A DNA stretch of 64,000 bases, from the NCBI GenBank assembly GCA_965201115.1, contig OZ241745.1, forward strand, positions 682,001 to 746,000, read 5' to 3'. Made by a program: the position numbers and the translations under genes. The notes under the pieces were generated by a model, which saw only the letters and a program-made list of their open reading frames with translations, did no database searches and was not told where the DNA came from. The DNA is from JANQOH01 sp965201115. GTDB taxonomy: Bacteria > Pseudomonadota > Alphaproteobacteria > UBA7887. This document shows, in pieces, positions 18,301 to 27,763 of this stretch (positions are counted from its first letter, which is position 1; each line of letters starts with the position of its first letter).

Positions 18301-21020
18301 TCGACGCGCACCGCGCAATACTTGAACTCGGGTATCTTGCCGACCGGGTCGAGGCTTGGGTTGGTCAACAGGTTGGCCGCCGCCTCGGCGTAACCGAACG
18401 GCGCGACCACCACGCCGTCGGGCGTGCGCGCGCTTACGCGCAGCGCGATCTCGATGGCGCCCCGGCGGGTGGTCAGGCGCACCGTCGCGCCCGGCGCAAG
18501 GCCGAGACGCCGCGCGTCGGCGGGCGACATCTCGCATACCGCTTCGGGCTCGAGCGCGTCGAGCACTTCCGCGCGCCGGCTCATCTGCCCGGTGTGCCAA
18601 TGCTCCAGCTGCCGCCCCGTCGAGAGCACGAACGGGTAGTCGGCGTCGGGGGTTTCGTCCGGCGGGACCAGCCGCGCCGGCACCAGCCTGCCGCGCCCGC
18701 CGGCGGTGGGGAAGCCGTCTCCGAAGATGATCTCCTCGCCCGGCGCATCCTCGCTGGCGCAGGGATAGACCACCGATTCCTCGCGCTCGAGCCGCTCCCA
18801 CGAAATCCCGGCGATCGCCGGCGTGCAGGCGCGTATCTCGCCGTTGATCTCCGCCGGGCCGGAATAGTTCCAGTCCAGGCCCAGGCGGCGGGCGATCTCC
18901 TGCACGATCCACCAGTCCTGGCGCGCGTCGCCCGGCGGGCGCAGCGCCGGCCGCCCGAGCTGCACGCGCCGATCGGTGTTGGTAAAACTGCCCGTCTTCT
19001 CGGGGAACGCGCTCGCCGGCAGCACCACATGCGCGAACGACGCGGTCTCGGTCAGAAAAATATCCTGCACGACAAGGTGCTCGAGCCGGCACAGCCCCTT
19101 GCGGGCATGGGCGGCGTCGGGGTCCGACATCGCCGGGTTCTCGCCCATGACATAGAGGCCCTTGATGCGCCCGTGATAGGCGGCGTCGGCGATCTCGACC
19201 ACGGTAAGCCCCGGCTCCGGGTCGAGCTCCGCCCCCCAGAACGCTTCCAGCGCGGCGCGCGCGGCCGCGTCGGTGACCATGCGGTAACCCGGAAACGCCA
19301 TCGGGATCAGCCCGACGTCGGAAGCGCCCTGCACGTTGTTTTGGCCGCGCAGCGGGTGCAGGCCGGCGCCCGGCCGCCCCATATGCCCGCACAGCAACGC
19401 CAGCGCGATCAGGCAGCGCGCGTTGTCGGTGCCGTGGACATGCTGCGAAATCCCCATGCCCCAGAAGATCATCGCCCGTTCGGCGCGGGCGAAGACGCGC
19501 GCCGCCGCGCGCAGCGTCTCCGCCGGAACGCCGCAACGCCTCGCCATCGCCTCCGGCGGGTAGCCCGCGGAATGCGCGGCCAGCGTCTCGAACCCCTCGG
19601 TATGGGCGCGGACATAGGCTTCGTCGTAGAGCCGCTCGGTAACGATGACGTGGATCATCGCGTTGAACATCGCCACATCGCTGCCCGGCAGGGGCTGGAG
19701 CATGTAGGTCGCGTGGCGCTTCAGCGCCTGCCCGCGCGGATCGGCGACGATCAGCGTCGCGCCGGCTTTCACCGCGTTCTTGATGAACGTGGCGGCGACG
19801 GGGTGGTTTCCGGTGGGGTTCGCGCCCGCCACCAGTATCGCGTCGGCGTTCGCGGCCTCCGAAACCGGCGCCGTGACCGCGCCCGAACCGATGGTTTCGA
19901 GCAGCGCCGCGACCGAACTCGCATGGCACAGCCGCGTGCAGTGATCGACGTTGTTCGTCCCGAACCCCGTGCGCACCATCTTCTGCACCAGATAGGCTTC
20001 CTCGTTGGAGCCCTTGGCGGAGCCGAAGCCCGCAAGCGCGCCGCCGCCGTGCGCCTCGCGGATACGGACGAACCCCGCGGCGGCGAGGTCCAGCGCCTCG
20101 TCCCATTCGGCCTCGCGGAAATGGCTCGACGGATCGGCGGGATTCACGAACTCATCCGGCAGCCGCGGCGCGCCGGGCTTGCGAATCAGCGGTTTCGTCA
20201 GCCGATTCGGGTGGCGCGCATAATCGAAGCCGAAGCGGCCCTTGACGCACAGGCGCGAGCGATTCGCCGGCCCGTCGCGGCCCTCCGCGCGCACGATGCG
20301 ATCGCCGCGCACGTGGTAGTTCACCTGGCAGCCGACGCCGCACCAGGGGCAGAGGCTGGCGACCTCGCGCTCCGCGGGCGCCGTGGCGTCCCGCGCCGGC
20401 AGCAGCGCGCCGGTGGGGCAGGCCTGCACGCATTCGCCGCAGGCGACGCAGGTGGAGTCGCCCATCGGATCGGCCATGTCGAACACGATGCGCGAACGCG
20501 CCCCGCGCCCCGCCATGCCGATGACGTCGTTGACCTGCACTTCGCGGCAGGCGCGCACGCAGCGCGTGCAGTGGATACAGGCGTCGAGATTCACCGCCAT
20601 CGCCGGGTGGCTCGAATCGGCGGGCGGCGGCGCCCGCGCCGGGAAGCGGCTCGCGCCCACGCCCATCGCGTCGGCCTGGCGCCAGAGCTCCGAATCCGGA
20701 TCGTGCGCCGCCGCGCGCGCGGGCTGGTCGGCAAGCAACAGTTCCATGACCATCGCGCGCGCCGCCTCGGCGCGCCGGCTCGCCGCGCGCACGACCATGC
20801 CCTCTGCCGGCTTGCGGATGCACGACGCGGCCAAAACGCGCTCGCCCTCGATCTCCACCATGCAAGCGCGGCAATTGCCGTCCGCCCGGTAGCCGTGCTG
20901 CGGCATGTGGCAGAGATGGGGGATTTTCGCGCCCGCGCGCGCGGCCGCCTGCCAGATGGTCTCGTCCGGCGCGGCGGAAACCGCCCGGCCGTCGAGTGTG
21001 AAGCGCACGCCCGCGTTCAC
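18288..21020 (-). CDS. fdsA: NAD-dependent formate dehydrogenase, molybdopterin (alpha) subunit
   Basis: 910 residues. In order: a 2Fe-2S ferredoxin domain (Cys37, 50, 53, 67), two ferredoxin-type 4Fe-4S clusters (Cys148/151/154/158 and 191/194/197/201), the fourth-cluster motif CPWCGVGC ... C258, then the bis-MGD domains with active-site Cys365 in HCTRLCHASS. That makes it a cysteine and not a selenocysteine enzyme. It oxidises formate to CO2 and passes electrons to FdsGB and NAD+. The GTG start overlaps the fdsGB stop (GTGA), showing translational coupling. No accessory fdhD or mob gene is adjacent. Confidence 0.93.
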   Translation of the reverse strand: MNAGVRFTLDGRAVSAAPDETIWQAAARAGAKIPHLCHMPQHGYRADGNCRACMVEIEGERVLAASCIRKPAEGMVVRAASRRAEAARAMVMELLLADQPARAAAHDPDSELWRQADAMGVGASRFPARAPPPADSSHPAMAVNLDACIHCTRCVRACREVQVNDVIGMAGRGARSRIVFDMADPMGDSTCVACGECVQACPTGALLPARDATAPAEREVASLCPWCGVGCQVNYHVRGDRIVRAEGRDGPANRSRLCVKGRFGFDYARHPNRLTKPLIRKPGAPRLPDEFVNPADPSSHFREAEWDEALDLAAAGFVRIREAHGGGALAGFGSAKGSNEEAYLVQKMVRTGFGTNNVDHCTRLCHASSVAALLETIGSGAVTAPVSEAANADAILVAGANPTGNHPVAATFIKNAVKAGATLIVADPRGQALKRHATYMLQPLPGSDVAMFNAMIHVIVTERLYDEAYVRAHTEGFETLAAHSAGYPPEAMARRCGVPAETLRAAARVFARAERAMIFWGMGISQHVHGTDNARCLIALALLCGHMGRPGAGLHPLRGQNNVQGASDVGLIPMAFPGYRMVTDAAARAALEAFWGAELDPEPGLTVVEIADAAYHGRIKGLYVMGENPAMSDPDAAHARKGLCRLEHLVVQDIFLTETASFAHVVLPASAFPEKTGSFTNTDRRVQLGRPALRPPGDARQDWWIVQEIARRLGLDWNYSGPAEINGEIRACTPAIAGISWERLEREESVVYPCASEDAPGEEIIFGDGFPTAGGRGRLVPARLVPPDETPDADYPFVLSTGRQLEHWHTGQMSRRAEVLDALEPEAVCEMSPADARRLGLAPGATVRLTTRRGAIEIALRVSARTPDGVVVAPFGYAEAAANLLTNPSLDPVGKIPEFKYCAVRVEAAP

Positions 21021-22681
21021 GCGCCGATCTCCTCGGGGAACCACCGCAAGGCGCCGAGCAGCGGATTCGGCGCCGCCTGCCCGAGGCCGCAGATCGACGC
21101 ATCGGCCATCGTCCCGGCGAGTTCGCGCAAGAGCGGCGCGTCCCACGCCTCGCGGCCCATCAGCGCCAGCGCCTTTTCCGTGCCCACGCGGCAGGGCGTA
21201 CACTGGCCGCAGCTTTCGTCTTCGAAGAACGCGACCAGGTTGCGCGCCGCGCCGCGGATCGAGTCGCGGTCCGACAACACCACCACGGCGCCGGAGCCCA
21301 CAAAGCACCCGTATTCGTCGAGCGCGCCGAAATCGAGCGGCAGATCGGCGAGCCGCGCGGGCAATATGCCGCCCGAGGCGCCGCCCGGCAGATACGCCTT
21401 GAAAACATGCCCCTGCGCCATGCCGCCGCAATGCTCCTCGATCAGCGCGCGCGCGGTAACGCCGGCGGGGGCGATCTTGACCCCCGGCTCGCGCACCCGC
21501 CCCGACACCGACCACGCGCGCACGCCCTTGCCGCCGGCGGCGCCCCGGCCGGCGAACGCGACGCCGCCATCCTCGACGATCTCCCGCAACCAGTAAAGCG
21601 TCTCCACATTGTGGATCAGCGTCGGACGCCCGAAGAGCCCGACCTGCGCGGGAAACGGCGGACGGTGGCGGGGCAGGCCGCGCTTCCCCTCCAGGCTTTC
21701 CAGAAGCGCCGATTCCTCGCCGCATATGTACGCGCCCGCGCCGCGCCGCAAATGGAGCGGCGCCGCGCCGGCGAGGCCGGCGGCCCGCAGCGCGGCGAGC
21801 TCCACCAGCAATATCGCGCGCGCGGCGGGGTACTCGTCGCGCAGATAGATGTAAATCTCCTCCGCCTCGACCATCCACGCCGCAAGCAGAACGCCCTCGA
21901 GAAACCGGTGCGGCGCGGTTTCCAGTATCCAGCGGTCCTTGAACGTTCCGGGCTCGCCCTCGTCGGCGTTGACCGCCAACAGCCGCGGCCGCGGCTCGGC
22001 CATGACGAACCGCCATTTGCGGGCGGTGGGAAAACCCGCGCCGCCCAGGCCGCGCAAGCCGCTCGCCTCGACCTCGGCGAGAACCGATTCGCGCGTGCGC
22101 CGCCCGGCGCGGCAGGCTTGCAGCAACTTGTAGCCGCCCTCGCGCCGGTAGGCCTTGAGTGTGCGGTAACCCGGAATATCCGGCGCGGTTTCGCCCCGGC
22201 GCAGAACGCGGGCGATCGCCTCCGCGGTCGCGCGATCGACCGCCTTGCGGCCCACCGTGGCGGCCGGCGCGTCGGCGCAACGGCCCATGCACGGCGCGCG
22301 CAGCACGCGGGCGCCGGGAAACTCCGTTTCCGCCAGCGCCTCCGCGCCGGCGCACGCGCATACGACGCCGTCGCAGACGCGGACGGGCGGGCGCGGGTCG
22401 GGCGCGCCGACATCGAAATGCGCATAGAACGTGGCGACTTCGTAGGCCTCGGTTTGCGACAGGCGCATGGCGTCGGCGAGCGCCGCTAAATGCGCCTTCG
22501 AGATGCCGCCCCAGGCGTCCTGAATGAGATGCAGATGCTCGATCAGCAGGTCGCGGCGGCGCGGGCGGTCGCCGAGCAGCGCCTCGATTTCCGCGCGCGC
22601 CTGCGGCTCGACCTGGCGCCCGCGGTCGAACCGCCGGCCCTTGCCGCCCCGGCCCGGATGTCTCGGACGCGGCGCCGTCAA
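21017..22681 (-). CDS. fdsB: formate dehydrogenase diaphorase subunit, FdsG-FdsB fusion
   Basis: About 554 residues. The N-terminal ~155 residues are a NuoE/FdsG-like thioredoxin-fold 2Fe-2S domain (VCDGVVCACAG and APCMGRCADAP give the four Cys). The rest is NuoF/FdsB-like: FMN loop GLRGLGGAGFPTARKW, NADH segment NADEGEPGTFKDR, and 4Fe-4S ligands ESCGQCTPCRVG plus SICGLGQ. The fused chain transfers electrons from FdsA to NAD+. Start choice: TTG at 22681 overlaps the stop of the upstream gene (TTGA); TTG at 22687 is the alternative. No ATG is available near the expected N-terminus. Confidence 0.9.
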   Translation of the reverse strand: MTAPRPRHPGRGGKGRRFDRGRQVEPQARAEIEALLGDRPRRRDLLIEHLHLIQDAWGGISKAHLAALADAMRLSQTEAYEVATFYAHFDVGAPDPRPPVRVCDGVVCACAGAEALAETEFPGARVLRAPCMGRCADAPAATVGRKAVDRATAEAIARVLRRGETAPDIPGYRTLKAYRREGGYKLLQACRAGRRTRESVLAEVEASGLRGLGGAGFPTARKWRFVMAEPRPRLLAVNADEGEPGTFKDRWILETAPHRFLEGVLLAAWMVEAEEIYIYLRDEYPAARAILLVELAALRAAGLAGAAPLHLRRGAGAYICGEESALLESLEGKRGLPRHRPPFPAQVGLFGRPTLIHNVETLYWLREIVEDGGVAFAGRGAAGGKGVRAWSVSGRVREPGVKIAPAGVTARALIEEHCGGMAQGHVFKAYLPGGASGGILPARLADLPLDFGALDEYGCFVGSGAVVVLSDRDSIRGAARNLVAFFEDESCGQCTPCRVGTEKALALMGREAWDAPLLRELAGTMADASICGLGQAAPNPLLGALRWFPEEIGA

Positions 22682-23085
22682 CGCCAACCCCGCCAGTCCT
22701 CGATGCGGCGCTCGCCGGGATAAAGCAGGGCGTGCCCCTGCTCGATCAGGTGGTAGCCCTTGGCGGGACCGAGCTCGGCGTAAAACGCCAGGCAGCCCTC
22801 CGCGAAGCCGAAATACCACCACGTGGCGGAAACGCTCGAATCCAGCGGCGCGACGATGACCGTATCCGCCGCCACAGGCGCCGCCGGCGCGGCTTCCGCG
22901 TTGTAGGCGGCGATGAAATAGCGCGCGAAATCGTCCGGCAGCCGAAACGGCTCGGCTTCCGGCCATTCCGCGCGCGCGCCCGCGACAATATCCTCGTAAC
23001 CCTCGCCGTCGCGGCAAGCCGCGCCCGCCCCGAACGCAACCGCAAACGCCCACAGGCAACAGGCGGCAAAGGCAATGGCGCGCAT
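22678..23085 (-). CDS. small exported protein of unknown function, first gene of the fds operon
   Basis: 135 residues. It has an N-terminal signal peptide (about 1-22, ending GAGAA before Cys23; the lipobox leucine is missing, so a lipoprotein is unlikely). The remaining ~110 residues are acidic and aromatic (FARYFIAAYNAEA, SVSATWWYFGFAEGC) with two further Cys. Not recognised. It overlaps the fdsGB start by four bases and is therefore co-expressed with formate dehydrogenase. It may be a chance neighbour or a periplasmic factor; nothing in it suggests redox chemistry. Confidence 0.65.
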   Translation of the reverse strand: MRAIAFAACCLWAFAVAFGAGAACRDGEGYEDIVAGARAEWPEAEPFRLPDDFARYFIAAYNAEAAPAAPVAADTVIVAPLDSSVSATWWYFGFAEGCLAFYAELGPAKGYHLIEQGHALLYPGERRIEDWRGWR

Positions 23086-23230
23086 GGCGGCGCCCCCCGT
23101 TTCGGCGCACAATACATTTACGTTACCGCGCCGTGGCGCCCCCCGCAACCCCGCGCCACTCCCCTCGACGAACCGCCCAAAAGTTTCTACAATGTTCCCA
23201 TCATGCCGCCTCGAACCGCCCCACACACAG

Positions 23231-23560
23231 CCCCGCCGAAGGCGGGGCCCGGGACCGCGGGCATCCTGCCCGCACGTCGCCGCCAACCGCACGAGCCCCG
23301 CAGAGCCCCGCGGATCCCCGCAAACCCACCCCCGCCGAAGGCGGGGCTTGGGTGCGCGGGCGTCTCGCCCGCACGTCGGCGCCAAGCGCACGAGCCCCGC
23401 AGAGCCCCGCGGATCCCCGCAAACCCACCCGCGCCGAAGGCGCGAACTTCCTGGGTGCGCGGGCGTCCCCGCCCGCACGTCGCCGCCCGCCGCGGCGTCG
23501 GCAGGAAGACGCGAACGCCAAGCCGCAGAGCCCCGCGGATCCCCGCAAACCCGCCCCCCA
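23231..23560. repeat. three ~100-bp tandem repeats carrying REP-like palindromes
   Basis: The 518 bp upstream of the MmeI-like gene contain palindromes at 23231-23277, 23330-23376 and 23431-23480. Each is followed by the same spacer (CACGAGCCCCGCAGAGCCCC and onward). The third copy has GCGCCGAAGGCGCG in place of the usual hairpin, a compensated change that keeps pairing. No gene seen. Confidence 0.8.
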
Positions 23561-23603
23561 GAACCCCCACCGACGCCATGACCCCCACCCCCGCACGCCC
23601 CCA

Positions 23604-26435
23604 ATGACCCCCGCAGACTTCATAGCCAAGTGGCGCGCCGCCGAACTCAAGGAGCGCTCCGCGGCCCAAGAGCACTTCATCGACCTCTGCCGCATGCTCG
23701 GCGAACCGACGCCCGCCGAGGCCGACCCCGCGGGCGAGCGCTACTGCTTCGAGCGCGGCGCGCGCAAGGACGCCGGCGGCGAGGGATGGGCCGACGTCTG
23801 GAAGCGCCATTGCTTCGCGTGGGAATACAAGGGCCGCCGCGCCGATCTCGACGCCGCCTTTAACCAGCTCCGCCAATACGCGCTGGCGCTCGAAAACCCG
23901 CCCCTGCTCATCGTCTCCGACATGGCGCGGTTCCGTATCCGCACCAACTGGACGAACAGCGTCAGCGAAACCCACGAGTTCGCGCTGGAGGACCTGGCCC
24001 GCGCGGGCGTGCGGGCGAAGCTGAAATGGGCGATGGCGGAGCCCGAACGCCTGCGTCCGGGGGAGACGCGGCAGGCGGCGACCGAGCGCGCGGCGGCGGC
24101 GTTCGCGGCTCTGGCGCAATCGCTGCGCGACCGGGGCTTCGACCCCCGGGCGGTGGCGCAGTTCGTCAACCGCCTCGTGTTCTGCATGTTCGCCGAAGAC
24201 GCCGGCCTGCTCCCCGGCGCCATGTTCACGCAAATGCTCGAACACGCGCGCAAGCGACCGGATGGGTTCGCCGGCATGGCGCGAACGCTGTTCGGCGCGA
24301 TGGCCACCGGCGGCGCGGTGGGTTTCGAAGCCGTGGCGTGGTTCAACGGCGGTTTGTTCGACGACGACACGGCGTTGCCGCTGGCGGCGGGGGAGATCGA
24401 TATCGCGTTGCGGGCGTCGGCGCTGGATTGGTCGGAGATCGATCCGTCGATTCTGGGCACGCTGTTCGAGCGCGGGCTGGACCCGGGCAAGCGTTCGCAG
24501 CTCGGCGCGCACTACACCGACCGCGACAAGATCATGCGCATCGTGGAGCCCGTGATCGCGCGCCCGTGGCTTGCGGAATGGGAAGCGGCGAAAGCGCGCA
24601 TCGCCGAAAGCCTGGCGAAGGCGGAGTCCGCGCGCGCCGCCGCCGCGCGAACGCGCCGCCGCGCCGAGGCCGGGCGCCTGCTTGCGGAGTTTCTCGAACG
24701 CCTGCGCCGCTTCACGGTTTTGGACCCGGCGTGCGGTTCGGGCAACTTCCTGTATGTGGCGCTTCACACATTGAAGGACATCGAGCACCGCGTGCGGCTG
24801 GAGGCCGAGGCGCTGGGCCTGCAACGCGGCTTCCCGGCTGTGGGGCCGGCGAATGTGAAGGGTATCGAGCTGAACGCCTATGCGGCGGAGCTGGCGCGGG
24901 TGTCGGTATGGATCGGCGAGATCCAGTGGATGCGCCGCAACGGCTTCACCGAGGGCCGCGACCCGATACTGAAGCCGCTGGAGACCATCGAGTGCCGCGA
25001 CGCCATTCTGGCGCCCGACGGAAGCGAGCCCGAATGGCCGCAAGCCGACGTCGTCATCGGCAACCCGCCGTTTCTGGGCGACAAGCTGCTGCGGGGCGGC
25101 CTTGGCCACGAATACGTCGAGACGCTGCGGCGCGCCTGGAGCGGCTCGGTCCCCGCGTCCGCCGATCTGGTGTGCTACTGGTTCCAAAAAGCGGGCAAGC
25201 TGCTTGCGCGGGGAGACATCGCCCGCGCCGGCCTCGTCGCCACCAACTCCATACGCGGCGGCGCCAACCGCGCCGTTCTCGATCGGATTGCCGAAAACGG
25301 CGCCATCTTCGACGCTTGGTCCGATGAACCGTGGGTCAACGACGGCGCCAATGTGCGCGTGTCGCTAATCTGCTTCGCGCGCAAGCGTTCCGGCCTGCCC
25401 GTAACGCTCGACGGCGCGGCCGCAACGCGCATACACGCAGATCTGACTGCGGGCGCGATCGATCCGACGCGGGCGCGGCGGCTCGCCGCCAACCGATCCA
25501 CGGCGTTCCTCGGGGTCAACAAGAACGGTCCGTTCGATATACCCGGCGCGCTTGCCCGGGAGTGGCTGCGCCTCCCCGCCAACCCGAACGGCCGCGGCAA
25601 TTCCGACGTTCTCAAGCCCCGCGTCAACGGTTCCGATGCCATGCGGCGCCCGTCCGACCGGTGGATCGTCGATTTCGGCGCCGGCATGAGCGAAGCGGAA
25701 GCCGCCCTTTTCGAGGCCCCCTTCGCCCATGTAGCCGAGCGCGTGAAACCGCTGCGGGCGGCAAACCGTGTGAAATCGCTCCGCGAAGAATGGTGGCGGC
25801 ACGCGCGCTCCCGCCCCGCCATGCGGGCGGCCCTGCGCGGTATGCGCAGGTGCATCGTTACGCCCGCAATGGGCAAACACCGCGTTTTCATGTGGCTCGA
25901 TACGCGCGTTTGCCCGGACCACCAACTGATCGTCATCGCGCGCGGCGACGACACTGTTTTCGGCATCCTGCACAGCCGATTCCACGAAGCATGGTCCCTC
26001 CGGCTCGGTTCGACGCTCGGCGGCGCGGCGCGCTACACGCCGACGACAACCTTCGAAACCTTCCCCTTCCCCGAAGGCCTGTCCCCCGACATCCCCGCCG
26101 CCGCATACGCCAACGACCCCCGCGCCACCGCCATAGCCCACGCCGCGCGCCATCTGGCGGCACTGCGCGACCGCTGGCTGAACCCGCCCGAATGGGTGGA
26201 ATGGACCGACGAGCCCGTCCCCGGCTACCCCAAACGCCCCGTCCCGCGCGGCGAGGCCGCCGCCACGGCGCTGAAGACACGAACATTAACAGCCCTCTAC
26301 AACGCCCGCCCCCAATGGCTCGCCGACGCGCACAAAAACCTTGACGCCGCCGTCGCCGCCGCGTATGGTTGGAACATCGACATCGGCGCCGAGCGCGCGC
26401 TCGGCGAACTGTTGACCTTGAACGCCGCGGCCTAG
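23604..26435 (+). CDS. MmeI-like type IIL restriction-modification enzyme, copy A
   Basis: 943 residues, one chain. The N-terminal nuclease domain has Asp64, Glu74 and Lys76 (D-x9-E-Y-K), the spacing of MmeI's D70/E80/K82. A helical connector follows, then an adenine N6-methyltransferase with motif I VLDPACGSGNFL (372-383) and NPPF (487-490). A target-recognition region (about 560-830) and helical C-terminus close it. Type IIL enzymes both methylate one strand of a site and cut some 20 bases away, with specificity set by a single TRD. Residues 1 to about 492 are nearly identical, including at DNA level, to copy B at 59812-62655. The remainder differs. Upstream sequence is repeat-rich, and the ATG at 23604 matches the family N-terminus. 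Confidence 0.88.
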   Translation: MTPADFIAKWRAAELKERSAAQEHFIDLCRMLGEPTPAEADPAGERYCFERGARKDAGGEGWADVWKRHCFAWEYKGRRADLDAAFNQLRQYALALENPPLLIVSDMARFRIRTNWTNSVSETHEFALEDLARAGVRAKLKWAMAEPERLRPGETRQAATERAAAAFAALAQSLRDRGFDPRAVAQFVNRLVFCMFAEDAGLLPGAMFTQMLEHARKRPDGFAGMARTLFGAMATGGAVGFEAVAWFNGGLFDDDTALPLAAGEIDIALRASALDWSEIDPSILGTLFERGLDPGKRSQLGAHYTDRDKIMRIVEPVIARPWLAEWEAAKARIAESLAKAESARAAAARTRRRAEAGRLLAEFLERLRRFTVLDPACGSGNFLYVALHTLKDIEHRVRLEAEALGLQRGFPAVGPANVKGIELNAYAAELARVSVWIGEIQWMRRNGFTEGRDPILKPLETIECRDAILAPDGSEPEWPQADVVIGNPPFLGDKLLRGGLGHEYVETLRRAWSGSVPASADLVCYWFQKAGKLLARGDIARAGLVATNSIRGGANRAVLDRIAENGAIFDAWSDEPWVNDGANVRVSLICFARKRSGLPVTLDGAAATRIHADLTAGAIDPTRARRLAANRSTAFLGVNKNGPFDIPGALAREWLRLPANPNGRGNSDVLKPRVNGSDAMRRPSDRWIVDFGAGMSEAEAALFEAPFAHVAERVKPLRAANRVKSLREEWWRHARSRPAMRAALRGMRRCIVTPAMGKHRVFMWLDTRVCPDHQLIVIARGDDTVFGILHSRFHEAWSLRLGSTLGGAARYTPTTTFETFPFPEGLSPDIPAAAYANDPRATAIAHAARHLAALRDRWLNPPEWVEWTDEPVPGYPKRPVPRGEAAATALKTRTLTALYNARPQWLADAHKNLDAAVAAAYGWNIDIGAERALGELLTLNAAA

Positions 26436-26466
26436 TTTGGCCGCCGCTATAACCGGAGTGGAGACG

Positions 26467-27636
26467 GTGCCGACAAGTCGAACCCAGCAGGTTTCGAATC
26501 TCATCCGCTACATCGGAGATCGAGTATCCGGGCTGGGCCATCCTGTCCGTGAGCTGCATCCGCACACTGTACGCGAGGCTATCGATACGCCGTCGGACGA
26601 AATTGCCGATAGCCTTGTCGTCGAACTGGCCGCCGACGGCATGCTGACAATAAATGAGGTTCGTGCTCTCGAGGGCGTTGTATTTCTGAATGTCGATCTC
26701 ACCGTCGAAGGGCGGCGTCGATACGACGAGGGAAATAAATCGACTGGCGAGAATCGCCAAGCAAACGATGGAGGAAAGATCGCTGTGTCTTGCGATGTCG
26801 CCTTGTCTTTCGCTGGAGAACAGAGATATTACGCTCTGGAGGTCGCGCGCCACTTGAAACAGCGCGGTATAAACGTATTCTATGATGAATGGGAGGACCT
26901 ATGGGGCGAAGAACTCACTATAAAGTTGCGACAAATCTACTCGGAGGACGCCCGATACGTAGTGTTGTTCATTTCGCAGGAATATGTCGATAAGCCTTGG
27001 CCCGCTCTGGAGCTCCGCGCGGCGTTGGAGCGCCGAATTACGACGGAAAGGCGCGACACAATCTTACCTGTCCGTTTCGACAACAGTGTCGTTCCGGGGT
27101 TGCCGGATACCATCGGTTATGTGCAGGCCGAAAATCTGACACCAGTGGAACTCTCGGTTATGATAGCCGAGAAGTGCGGCGTCACTCGTTTCGAGGGTAA
27201 AGCGTCGAACGCCCCGCCTCCGGAAACGCGCATGGCGACCGGAAAAGTCGCATTCGATTACAGCAGCCGTAACGGATGTTACATTATTGGAGAAGGTGCC
27301 GCAAAATTCGAAACCATGTGGACCAAGGCAAGCAATACAAGCATTCACGTTTACAATGACGGCCCCTCGATAAACGGTATTGCATTGGCGCAAAACTGCA
27401 CGTCGATCGCTCAGGTGACGAACGCAAAGTCATTGGATTATACTTCAAGGGCGCGGACGCCGTCCGTTGGGCAGATCATAGTGTACAGGAACAAACATGG
27501 ATTCTACGCGGCCATACATGTGCTGAGCATTAAAGACGATAGTTGCGGCGATGATCGGGACGAGATATGTTTTCGATACGCCATACAACGCAACGGTTCG
27601 GATGATTTTTCCCAATTCGATAACAAGCATCTGTGA
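26467..27636 (+). CDS. TIR-domain protein with C-terminal beta-rich domain
   Basis: 389 residues from GTG 26467 (GGAG 8 bases upstream; TTG 26437 and GTG 26458 are alternatives). The first ~100 residues look like a small helical/winged-helix domain. Residues about 108-235 are a TIR domain (CDVALSFAGEQ, INVFYDEWEDLWGEEL with the likely catalytic Glu, YVVLFISQEYVDKPWP). Residues about 255-389 form an unassigned, probably beta-rich domain (VAFDYSSRNGCYIIGEG ... HVYNDG). Bacterial TIR domains of this type are usually NADases or signal makers in phage defence. The gene begins 31 bp after the MmeI-like gene and is less GC-rich. Confidence 0.82.
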   Translation: MPTSRTQQVSNLIRYIGDRVSGLGHPVRELHPHTVREAIDTPSDEIADSLVVELAADGMLTINEVRALEGVVFLNVDLTVEGRRRYDEGNKSTGENRQANDGGKIAVSCDVALSFAGEQRYYALEVARHLKQRGINVFYDEWEDLWGEELTIKLRQIYSEDARYVVLFISQEYVDKPWPALELRAALERRITTERRDTILPVRFDNSVVPGLPDTIGYVQAENLTPVELSVMIAEKCGVTRFEGKASNAPPPETRMATGKVAFDYSSRNGCYIIGEGAAKFETMWTKASNTSIHVYNDGPSINGIALAQNCTSIAQVTNAKSLDYTSRARTPSVGQIIVYRNKHGFYAAIHVLSIKDDSCGDDRDEICFRYAIQRNGSDDFSQFDNKHL

Positions 27637-27639
27637 TAT

Positions 27640-27763
27640 CGGAAATCCAGACATCCTTCTCCATTGGGTAGGGAAAGGCGCCTCCCGAGCTCTCCGCGCA
27701 TTCCAAGGCATCGCGCTTGGCCGCGTCTGGCTTCCATCGACAAGGATTGGAACGGCGTGTCAC
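27640..27763 (-). pseudogene. vestige of an AbiEii-like nucleotidyltransferase toxin
   Basis: Directly after the antitoxin, with a GTG overlapping its TGA, the minus strand reads AAKRDALECAESSG ... EKDVWIS. This resembles the first ~45 residues of AbiEii-type toxins (family form: RRDALEVAA ... LLEKDVWV). A better match for the first residues (TPFQSLSMEARR) lies in another frame, so there is also a frameshift. The gene stops where the convergent TIR gene ends; the catalytic region is gone. Confidence 0.5.

Noticed and set aside
23231..23560. Possible CRISPR array
   Set aside because: Three ~100-bp units with palindromes and conserved spacers are not 25-40 bp repeats with unique spacers, and no cas gene is present.
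23133..23603. Upstream extension of the MmeI-like protein through the repeats
   Set aside because: The extension only translates REP-like palindromes (recurring RASRPHV-type text). The family N-terminus begins at 23604.
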